Assembly (NCBI GenBank): GCA_031384695.1
Contig: JANNAV010000369.1
Span: 1 to 23,410 of the forward strand
Reading direction: 5' to 3'
From: JANNAV01 sp031384695
GTDB lineage: Bacteria > Pseudomonadota > Alphaproteobacteria > Rhodobacterales > Rhodobacteraceae
DNA: 23,410 nt
Each line of letters begins with the position of its first letter. Position 1 is the stretch's first letter. Under the pieces are notes generated by a model. It saw nothing but the letters and a program-made list of their open reading frames with translations, made no database searches and had not been told where the DNA came from. A program made the position numbers and the translations under genes. Positions 16,050-22,302 of this stretch are shown in pieces.

Positions 16050-16468
16050 TCGCAAGTGCGTGAGGATTTACTCTTTCGCAAGGTTTGAACCGCCGATAAT
16101 GTAGTTTTGGTGTCAATAGGTTTTTCGCCCTCCACGGCGGTAAGCACTTGCTCGCCAGTATTGGCAACCTTTGGAAAAGGGAGACAGCTGACGAAAGTTC
16201 CGCCCCGGTAAGTTACCCGCGCACTCTGCTTTCGAAGTGCTGGGACCGCGCCCACTTTCTTTCCACCCAGCACGATGTAATTGTTTTTGAAGTGTTTTCT
16301 TGGTCTCATTGGCGATCACCTCAATCTCTTGCATCAACCGAGCCACCACTACCCATCTTTCCCCAATCCAGCGCCGCCCTGAATTGCTCATTGCGCCAAT
16401 ACCCTGACGAGGTCAGATCTAGGTTAAGACATTAGGTAAAAGGCAGGCCAAGGCCGTTCCCAAATCTC
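16050..16468. other. Gene-poor stretch between catabolic island and phage remnant
   Basis: This stretch of about 420 bp separates the last catabolic gene from the terminase-like gene. Open frames exist on both strands (minus from 16309 and 16391, plus from 16148), but none has a convincing ribosome site or a protein sequence I recognise, and one runs antisense into the FAH gene. No tRNA, terminator or attachment repeat was found by eye. It probably marks an old junction between two blocks of accessory DNA. Confidence 0.4.
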
Positions 16469-17011
16469 TCATCCAAGCGAAACCCGGAGGTCGGCCAAAG
16501 CTTCAAGCTGCTTGCGGACATGGGCATCCAGCACCCTTTGCATTGTCGCGGCCTCGATCACTAACGGTTCGCCCGATTGTTTTTCCACTTCAGCCGCCAC
16601 TTGCGCGGCCATCAGTGCCGCCACGCGGGCTGGCCAAGTCACCCAAACATCGCGTTCCTGCCGCGCCAAGCGGAACACCAGCGCCTCAGCGCGCGCCCGG
16701 TCGACCAGAGTGCCCTTCTTCTTCTGGATCGCCAGTTGGCGTTCCTGCGCTTGATAGACCGTCAGCGCGGTCCGGGCTTTGAGGTAGCTGTCTGTCCCGC
16801 CGCTGCCACCGGTCGGCATGGCCGCATCGCCGCCAAGCGAGCGGCGCTGTTGATCAGGATCGGTCATTTCTGCCCGGCGCACATCGGATGCTGCCGCGTT
16901 GATTGAACCGTCGGCATAAAACACCAGCCTGCCGCCGCGTTTGGCGTTCTGGATCGCCCCCCGTGACAGGCCGGAATGGGTAGAATATTCGCGCTCGCTC
17001 ATGCCGTTCAT
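16469..17011 (-). CDS. Phage terminase small-subunit-like DNA-packaging protein
   Basis: This 180-residue protein begins with a small helix-turn-helix (MSEREYSTHSGLSRGAIQNAKRGGRLVFYADGSI), as in Nu1/terminase small subunits that recognise phage DNA. A linker rich in Gly and Ser (about 58-75) follows, then a charged helical region (KARTALTVYQAQERQLAIQKKKGTLVDRARAEALVF) and a VWVTWPARVAALMAAQ segment seen in alphaproteobacterial prophage homologues. The GGGAG site 5 nt upstream supports the start at 17011. No large terminase, portal or capsid gene follows on the minus strand, where it instead meets the catabolic island, so it is an isolated remnant of a prophage or gene-transfer-like element. 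The gene itself shows no damage. Confidence 0.65.
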   Translation of the reverse strand: MNGMSEREYSTHSGLSRGAIQNAKRGGRLVFYADGSINAAASDVRRAEMTDPDQQRRSLGGDAAMPTGGSGGTDSYLKARTALTVYQAQERQLAIQKKKGTLVDRARAEALVFRLARQERDVWVTWPARVAALMAAQVAAEVEKQSGEPLVIEAATMQRVLDAHVRKQLEALADLRVSLG

Positions 17012-17028
17012 AGCAGCTCCCTAGTGTA

Positions 17029-17063
17029 ATCAACGCAATGATATTGCTTGTTATTTCGTTGAT
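17029..17063. promoter_or_regulatory. Inverted repeats between divergent phage-type genes
   Basis: ATCAACG (17029-17035) and CGTTGAT (17057-17063) are perfect inverted 7-mers. A second dyad, CAAT-GAT-ATTG (17036-17046), lies between them. They fall in the AT-rich 127-bp gap between the terminase-like gene and the plus-strand small genes. Such nested dyads suit a phage repressor operator or promoter control region; no regulator gene lies beside it now. Confidence 0.35.
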
Positions 17064-17138
17064 CAAGGTCGGGATCAGAGCGAACGTGATTGCGGGCGTG
17101 ATACAGCCCACACCCCGTATAGCTAGGAAGATAGGACC

Positions 17139-17379
17139 ATGACCGCCTTGACCAATCGCAGCGCCACCGCCCCGAACGACAGTGCCTTAGGTGCCTTCCT
17201 CGCCGCCAAACGCCAGATCGACCACATGCTGGCACGCATTCAGACACTCAGCGACGACCATTTCGACACCGATCCGGATGCCATTCATTGGGGGCGACGT
17301 CGGCAGGCTGAACCACTATTCCAGCCTGCTGCGCCAGACCACCGACATCGCCTTCAGCGAGGGCGAATTCGCCAAGTGA
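17139..17379 (+). pseudogene. Small phage-island protein, broken by a one-base insertion in a G run
   Basis: The frame starts MTALTNRSATAPNDSALGAF and reads sensibly to DPDAIHWG. At a run of five G (17290-17294) it must drop one base to continue as DVGRLNHYSSLLRQTTDIAFSEGEFAK, ending at the TGA at 17377-17379. Without that base loss the frame runs on out of phase for another hundred codons through the next gene. The rebuilt product is about 79 residues, acidic, and not a family I can name. Either the gene is mutated, or the run is an assembly error or a slippage site. It heads a row of small plus-strand genes typical of alphaproteobacterial mobile elements. Confidence 0.6.
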
Positions 17380-17468
17380 TGCAGACCCGCCCCGACCAAG
17401 CCCCGCGATGGTGGGGCTTGCTTGCGTACGAGGGTCCGCATCCAGCGCGCCCGACCAAGGAGTCACCA

Positions 17469-17684
17469 ATGACCTACCAGACTCTGCTGCATGAACTGGT
17501 GCCCAGCCTGAATCCCGCCGGGGTCGAAGCATCGATTCGCCTCCGCTACGGCACCCTGGACCACTTGCCGCGCGAGACCTTCGTGGCGGAGGCCAAGCTC
17601 GCCGCCGATCTGGAGGCTCATTCGCCGGGGATCCTGCGCAAGATTGCCGGGAGCATGGGGATGGCCGGCGCCTTCGCCAAGTAG
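17469..17684 (+). CDS. Small hypothetical protein of the phage-like gene row
   Basis: This 71-residue protein starts at an ATG with AAGGAG about 7 nt upstream, a strong site. It is predicted helical, with LRYGTLDHLPRETFVAEAKLAADLEAHSPGILRKIAGSMGM in the middle and a C-terminus ending AFAK, like the preceding broken gene's EFAK. It is soluble, with no membrane segment or signal. I do not recognise a family. A longer upstream reading frame from 17139 merely reflects the frameshift in the previous gene. Confidence 0.65.
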   Translation: MTYQTLLHELVPSLNPAGVEASIRLRYGTLDHLPRETFVAEAKLAADLEAHSPGILRKIAGSMGMAGAFAK

Positions 17685-17696
17685 GAGACCTGAGTC

Positions 17697-17921
17697 ATGC
17701 CGCTTGACCCCACCCGGTGCCATCAGATCGAACAGGACGCCATCACTGCCGCGTGGGAGGCCCAACGCCTCGCCGCCTGCGGCGACGCCATCGCCTTGCT
17801 GCGGGAGATCGTCGATCTCGAGCGCGACGATGATGGCGACGTGATCATCGGCGCCGATGCCAATGGCCACAACGATCTCATGTCGCGCATCGCAGCCTTC
17901 CTTGCCGAACACGACCAGTAA
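17697..17921 (+). CDS. Small acidic hypothetical protein of the phage-like gene row
   Basis: This 74-residue protein starts 12 nt after the previous stop, with GGAG about 9 nt upstream. It is helical and acidic, with an ALLREIVDLERDDDGDVIIGADANGHNDLMSRIAAFLAEHDQ second half. It has no known motif, although the DDDGD and DANGHND stretches are Asp-rich. Its tight spacing (12 nt before the next ATG) indicates one transcript with the neighbours. I do not recognise a family. Confidence 0.65.
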   Translation: MPLDPTRCHQIEQDAITAAWEAQRLAACGDAIALLREIVDLERDDDGDVIIGADANGHNDLMSRIAAFLAEHDQ

Positions 17922-17933
17922 GAGGAACCCGCC

Positions 17934-18479
17934 ATGATGAAACTGACCGAAACCCAAACCGCCATCCTGACCGCCGGGGCCTAGCGCCCTGACAACATCG
18001 CCATGCCGATGCCCAAGGGGCTGGCCGGTGCGGCGGCAAAGATGGCCGTGACCAAGACGATCAAACGCGGCTGGCTGCAAGAGGTCGATGCCAACCTGCG
18101 CCGGGGCGAACCGCTCTGGCGCGAAACGGGCGATGGCCATGGCACCACGCTGGTGGTGACTGACGCAGGGCTGCTGGCCATCAGGATCGAGCTGGTGGTG
18201 GTCAAGACCATCACTGCAATCCACGAAAACGCCGCCGAGGCGCTGAAGTCCAAGGTTCCGACGCCGCGCGCTGGGACCAAGCAGGCCACCCTGATTGCCT
18301 TGCTGCGTGCGCCGAATGGTGCCACGATGGAGGCGATCATTGCCGCCACCGGCTGGCTGCCTAATACCGCGAGGGGCGTGATGTCCGGTGCTTTGGGCAA
18401 GAAATTGGGGTTGATTGTGACCTCAGTGAAGGAAGGCGATGGGGCGCGAGTGTACCGGATCAACCCCGGGGTGCCATGA
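17934..18479 (+). pseudogene. DUF3489-domain gene interrupted by an amber codon
   Basis: The frame from ATG 17934 (GAGG upstream) reads MMKLTETQTAILTAGA, then TAG at 17982-17984, then RPDN and on without break to 18479. Homologues of this family have Gln (CAG) in that position, so a single C-to-T change explains the stop. The rest is the family's usual sequence: an RGWLQEVDANLRRGEPLWRET segment and a C-terminal DUF3489 domain (PRAGTKQATLIALL...GWLPNTARGVMSGAL) resembling a winged helix. A shorter product could start at ATG 18003 or 18009, losing about 23 residues. DUF3489 genes commonly lie near recombinases in alphaproteobacterial mobile DNA; none is seen here. Confidence 0.75.
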
Positions 18480-18502
18480 TCCCGCGCCTGCTTATTAGCC
18501 GG

Positions 18503-19105
18503 TCAGTCCAAAAGCCGGTAGTGAACCTCGGTCGGCTGGCAGGCCGCCCCGTTGATCGGGATCATGTCCTGCAGGCAAGCCGACATAACCACGATGCAAT
18601 CGATGACGGCGCGCAGCGTGACGTAATCCCCCGGCTTGCTGAGCGGCTCTCCCCAGATGATCTTGCCTTCGGGGCCAACGGGAATGTTCATCCACAGGTT
18701 CAGCGGGGCCGGGCAGTCGGGGGCGCGCAGGTTCACTTGCCCGAGGGCTGCGTGCAGGTTGTCCGTGCAGTTGTCGTGATAGTCGCGGCAGCCCAGCGCG
18801 GCATAGCGGTAAACGTCGCAGGCCGCGATGATCGTGTCGTGGCGGCCTGGCGAGGTATCCTCCTCCAGCATCAGGATCGACCGCCGCCGGTTCGTCGCAA
18901 GACCATCGCCTTTGGCGGGGATCATGCCTTGCAGGCTGGCGTGCAGGTGTTCCATCGACATGAACTCTGACAGGTCATTGGCATTGAAGCACCAGGTGTC
19001 GACGACCTGCTGACCATGGGTATTGATGATCTGGATCGCCTGTCCCTTGGCCATACGGACGGCCCGGCCACGTCGCGCAGGAACGACCTGAAGTTCTGCC
19101 GTCAT
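18503..19105 (-). CDS. DUF1989 protein (urea carboxylase-associated family)
   Basis: This 200-residue protein has the family hallmarks: a GQQVVDTWCFNANDLSEFMSMEHL segment near 31-54, CRDYHDNCTDNLHAAL (106-121) and the ending SACLQDMIPINGA (176-188). Conserved Cys and His residues (C39, H53, C113, H110) suggest a metal site. DUF1989 proteins next to urea/guanidine carboxylase act as carboxyguanidine deiminase subunits, but here there is neither a carboxylase nor a second DUF1989 partner, so it is a stand-alone member of unknown substrate. AGGA 8-10 nt upstream supports the start. It converges on the DUF3489 gene 23 nt away. An amide- or amidine-related role would suit the nearby catabolic island, but linkage is uncertain. 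Confidence 0.85.
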   Translation of the reverse strand: MTAELQVVPARRGRAVRMAKGQAIQIINTHGQQVVDTWCFNANDLSEFMSMEHLHASLQGMIPAKGDGLATNRRRSILMLEEDTSPGRHDTIIAACDVYRYAALGCRDYHDNCTDNLHAALGQVNLRAPDCPAPLNLWMNIPVGPEGKIIWGEPLSKPGDYVTLRAVIDCIVVMSACLQDMIPINGAACQPTEVHYRLLD

Positions 19106-19442
19106 ATCCCGTTCCTCTGCTACTGGCGCATCTGGCTGATGAGATCAGTGTTGTTGGACAAGGCGTCAGGGTCAAGCCGCATCGAATCCGTCGCACAGGT
19201 CCAAACGTTTTTCGGCTACCATCAGTGGCATTAGCTTTTCCCGCCGATCGCCATCGCTCGCCTTCCAATCGCCACGTCGCAACCGGGTGCGGAAGGCGCC
19301 ACTGGCCCCAAGCAGACGCCAAGGATGGGGAGGGTAGCTGACTTAGCGTCGCAGCCAGTTGACAGGTGCAGTCTCGATATGGCGAGGCGCGATTGCGTTC
19401 TCGGCTCGGGTCAAACCGCTGCTTTGAGGGTGTCTGGCAGGC

Positions 19443-19505
19443 TGGATTTGGCGAGGTGGATTTGACCAAGTGGATTTGGCAAACTGGATTTGGTGGATTT
19501 GGCAA
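19443..19505 (+). repeat. Imperfect tandem repeat, 14-bp period, core TGGATTTGGC
   Basis: TGGATTT begins at 19443, 19457, 19471, 19485 and 19494, that is three steps of 14 and one of 9. The unit is roughly TGGATTTGGC followed by four variable bases, often including AA. Two related TGGATTC copies follow at 19582 and 19593, the first preceded by CCAAG as in the main array. No gene spans the array convincingly. It could be a protein-binding array, an integration or replication site, or slippage product. Confidence 0.6.
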
Positions 19506-19674
19506 AAGAATCCAGCAGGCCAAAGTCGTTATTATCTAAACTGCTGATATTATTATATTTTCTCGTCAGATTTTCGCCAAGTGGATTCCGCCTGGATTCC
19601 CCGGTGAAAGGGCCTGTCGCTAGCGAAATGCCGCGCTGCGCCCCCCCGCATACAAACGGGGCCGAGGAGGAACC

Positions 19675-19761
19675 ATGCCAGGGGGGCAGGCGCGAAACAA
19701 TGAGGCCTCATTGGCAATCCAGCATTTCTTGCTATTGGTCAAAGACCTACGCATTCTATGA
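19675..19761 (+). CDS. Possible 28-residue ORF with a strong ribosome site
   Basis: ATG at 19675 follows GAGGAGG by 4 nt, one of the best ribosome sites in the window. The frame encodes 28 residues (start MPGGQARNNEASLAIQH) and stops at TGA 19759-19761; the same frame then stays open to about 19884. It may be a leader peptide, or the start of a gene cut by a nonsense mutation. No similarity is recognised, so this is a weak call. Confidence 0.2.
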   Translation: MPGGQARNNEASLAIQHFLLLVKDLRIL

Positions 19762-19910
19762 AGCGATTTCGAGGTTCTCATGGTGCCCTGCTTCGTCGTG
19801 GTTACCGGGAATGTCTCGATGTTTTGCAAGATGGACATGACTAAGGCCTCCGTAGATGGTAGGAACCAGAAAGACCTGCGCTAGCTCTGGGCCAGAGACA
19901 TGAAAGACAA

Positions 19911-21170
19911 ATGATCCACATGAATATTCACCGCGAAACAACTCAAAATAGAGAAGCATTATCGGTGAGAAGTTATCCCCAAGTCATCAAATACATGGGG
20001 TCCAAGGCGAAGATCATTCGATACGTCTCTGATGGTATTAACAGTGTTCATAGCCACGGGTATGTTTGTGATCTTTTCGCGGGCGCAGGTTCTCTAGCGG
20101 GCGCTATCGGAAGCTCAGTTCCATTCGTCTCTAACGACATTCAAAACTACTCTCAGATAATTGCCAGATGTTATTTGGACCGAGTGTCGGATAGATTCCG
20201 GGCTCTTGACTTGAATGCTTTCATGAAGCGTGCATCGAGTTACTTCGAAGTAGAGTATTCCCAACTGCCGCCTGATCTGGATTATTTTCCAACTGATAGC
20301 TTGGAAGAGTTCAACAGGGTTGAACTTCTAAATCAAGGGCTGATCGATCTGATTGATATTCGGCCTTATACAATTTTTACGAGATGTTACTCGGGAACAT
20401 GGTGGTCTGCCAAGCAGTGTCTTTGGATTGATGTCATCCGACGATCGGCTGACGACCTGAGGCAGGCGGGGGAGCTGACAGAAGCCGATTTTGCCGTTTT
20501 TTTAACTGCGTTGATGCACGCTATGGCTTATTGTAGCCAAGGTACAGGGCACTTTGCCCAGTATCGTGATGCAAAGACGATGTCGTCAATGCGTGACATT
20601 TCGATATATCGCCGAAAACAGTTAGATGACCTTTTTCTGAAAAAGCTTACCTCCTTGAGAGATTGGAATTTTGAAAGCGTTGCACGCGAGGGTGTTTTCA
20701 GACTCTCTTCGAGTGACTACCGAGAGTGCCTGGCGGGATTCGAAGGGGGAACTGTCTATGCAGACCCTCCTTACGCTTTTGTTCATTACAGCCGCTTCTA
20801 TCATGCGTTGGAAACGCTGGTCCTATACGACTACCCTGAGTTGCAAATAAAAGGGGGCAGGATCGTCAAGGGAAGATACAGAGAAGATCGCCATCAATCC
20901 CCCTTCAGCATAAGGTCTCTAGTGCCAGGTGCATTTAAAAGTCTTTTTGAAGGCTGTAGCACCTCTCAATCAAATTTAGTTCTAAGCTACAGTGATACGG
21001 GTCTATTCGCCTTGGCCGATCTCTGCGATCTGGCAAGTCAGACCCTTGGGCCGCAGTATGCGATAGAGACCCTGTACTTGGACCATCAGCACATGACGAT
21101 GGGACGCAAAGATGACCGACATCGAGAAGTTCAGGAAGCCCTTCTAATTGCCAAACGCAAAATCAAATAA
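19911..21170 (+). CDS. DNA adenine methyltransferase, D12 class
   Basis: This 419-residue DNA N6-adenine methyltransferase resembles Dam and type II enzymes. The motif order is that of the D12 family: motif X KYMGSK (27-32), motif I DLFAGAG (54-60) for SAM binding, NDI (75-77) and motif IV DPPY (285-288), which holds the flipped adenine. The long segment between them (about 90-280) exceeds Dam and should hold the target-recognition part. The start may be 19911 or the in-frame ATG at 19920; neither has a strong ribosome site. It overlaps the convergent nuclease gene by 8 nt. The gene is clearly more AT-rich than the catabolic island, a sign of separate acquisition. The likely role is host protection against the nuclease encoded opposite. 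Confidence 0.93.
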   Translation: MIHMNIHRETTQNREALSVRSYPQVIKYMGSKAKIIRYVSDGINSVHSHGYVCDLFAGAGSLAGAIGSSVPFVSNDIQNYSQIIARCYLDRVSDRFRALDLNAFMKRASSYFEVEYSQLPPDLDYFPTDSLEEFNRVELLNQGLIDLIDIRPYTIFTRCYSGTWWSAKQCLWIDVIRRSADDLRQAGELTEADFAVFLTALMHAMAYCSQGTGHFAQYRDAKTMSSMRDISIYRRKQLDDLFLKKLTSLRDWNFESVAREGVFRLSSSDYRECLAGFEGGTVYADPPYAFVHYSRFYHALETLVLYDYPELQIKGGRIVKGRYREDRHQSPFSIRSLVPGAFKSLFEGCSTSQSNLVLSYSDTGLFALADLCDLASQTLGPQYAIETLYLDHQHMTMGRKDDRHREVQEALLIAKRKIK

Positions 21171-22293
21171 GGTCATCTAGCCTTCCTGTAGACCGATCAA
21201 TGCGAGAATAATAAACCGGAATGTTGAAAGCGCTACGCAGCTTTTGCAGATAGTTGATTGCGTCTTGGGTTGGTACCGCTTCTGCAACAATTACTAGTTT
21301 GGTGCTCCGTACGTCGGCTGGCCAATATGCATATTCAAGAAGCTGGGGAAGCGCATCCCTTATGCATGTGCGTAGGGATGGGTTGGTCTTGAGTTCGAAG
21401 AAGGTTGTCTCCTTGTCTATTCTCAAGACAACATCGATTGAGTTCGCGCCTATGCCCGATGGTTGTTCAGTTCCAACATTTTCGGTGCCATGTTTTTGAG
21501 CTAAGAAGTCATATAACTTAGACTGAAGCATGTTGTGTGTTAGGTCAGCTTCGATATTCTCTCGCTCGATCTTCCTTGTAGACTTCCCTTCTTTAGCAGG
21601 GCGATGCCCAGCACTGAACAAGAATGCCTTTCTGACTGCAACATTCGGATCTGGAGCGGCTCGTTCAGGTTCCATATCAATGGCCTGACCTCCGCCCAGC
21701 CAAAGTCGAAAGACATCTTCTCCTTGAGCTAAAGCTTGATGAAAGCCGAGGCGGACGCATTCGTCAACAACGTCTCCACCGGTGTTCCAACCAGCAGATT
21801 GAAGCTTAAGCGAAAGCAACTGCCCAGCAAGCTCGCCGAGCGCAGAATTCCTCAACAATTCTGATAGGTTGTATGCGACGGCTGATGCATTGTGTTGTGT
21901 TGAGAAACCTAACTCAACAATATCATTTTTGATATTCGTGAACGCTTTGGTATCAAGGACATCACCGCGAGTAATTTCTCCGGTGCCAGCTCCCAACGCA
22001 CCAACTTGAAATGCTTCAATAACTGTGTGATGGCTAAAAATGATTGCCAGAAAAACAAGCTGACGAAGCGTATCATCTGACAGCGCTTTTGCCCGATCCC
22101 AAACGCCAGGAAGATTGCCATCAGCAAACGCAGACAGATTCTGGCGTGTTTGAGCCAAGTCAATCTTGATGCCGTCGTGCTTGTTCCAGACGCTAGCTAG
22201 GACTTGTGAGGTGCTTAGGTCGCGCAAAAGGTGAAACGCCTTGTGGGCGCCATGTTTGGTTAGCGAGACCTTAAGTCGGCTCAGATCCGTCAT
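21163..22293 (-). CDS. PD-(D/E)XK nuclease-fold protein, candidate restriction endonuclease
   Basis: This 376-residue protein has an uncharacterised N-terminal helical region (about 1-240) and a C-terminal nuclease core. The core reads D287 in NSIDVVLRID, E300 and K302 in FFELKT, that is D-x12-E-x-K, followed by Q317-LLE-Y321, the QxxxY motif of RecB-like nucleases. A likely helix carrying an upstream acid (THNMLQSKLYDFLAQKHG, about 252-269) precedes the core. The start has AGGA overlapping the previous stop 9 nt upstream, so it is coupled to the upstream gene. It overlaps the methyltransferase gene tail to tail. That arrangement suggests it cuts the site the methyltransferase protects, although a nickase or effector nuclease in another defence system remains possible. 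Confidence 0.75.
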   Translation of the reverse strand: MTDLSRLKVSLTKHGAHKAFHLLRDLSTSQVLASVWNKHDGIKIDLAQTRQNLSAFADGNLPGVWDRAKALSDDTLRQLVFLAIIFSHHTVIEAFQVGALGAGTGEITRGDVLDTKAFTNIKNDIVELGFSTQHNASAVAYNLSELLRNSALGELAGQLLSLKLQSAGWNTGGDVVDECVRLGFHQALAQGEDVFRLWLGGGQAIDMEPERAAPDPNVAVRKAFLFSAGHRPAKEGKSTRKIERENIEADLTHNMLQSKLYDFLAQKHGTENVGTEQPSGIGANSIDVVLRIDKETTFFELKTNPSLRTCIRDALPQLLEYAYWPADVRSTKLVIVAEAVPTQDAINYLQKLRSAFNIPVYYSRIDRSTGRLDDLI

Positions 22294-22302
22294 TTTGACG
22301 TC

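Larger units (their letters stand above)
19106..19910. other. 805-bp gene-poor stretch before the methyltransferase
   Basis: No recognised gene lies here. Open frames occur on both strands, but their residues look like translated non-coding DNA. Notable contents are a 14-bp-period repeat (19443-19505), a short AT-rich patch around 19540-19565, a possible tiny ORF (19675-19761) and a base composition that shifts towards AT at its right end. It probably contains the junction between the phage-like block and the restriction-modification block. Confidence 0.45.

Noticed and set aside
16113..16391. Overlapping open frames on both strands between the FAH and terminase-like genes
   Set aside because: No ribosome sites, no recognisable protein sequence and antisense extension into the FAH gene; treated as non-coding.
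17463..18224. A 253-codon minus-strand frame opposite the small phage-type genes
   Set aside because: It is the antisense of GC-rich genes with clear ribosome sites and family sequence on the plus strand; its Gly/His/Asp-rich translation is typical of a shadow.
19443..19505. The repeats as a CRISPR array
   Set aside because: Units of 14 bp with no 25-40 bp repeats or unique spacers, and no cas genes in the window.
18975..19523. A minus-strand frame with a PNP-rich start over the 14-bp repeats
   Set aside because: The PNP pattern is only the translation of the repeat, and its 3' part overlaps the DUF1989 gene out of frame.
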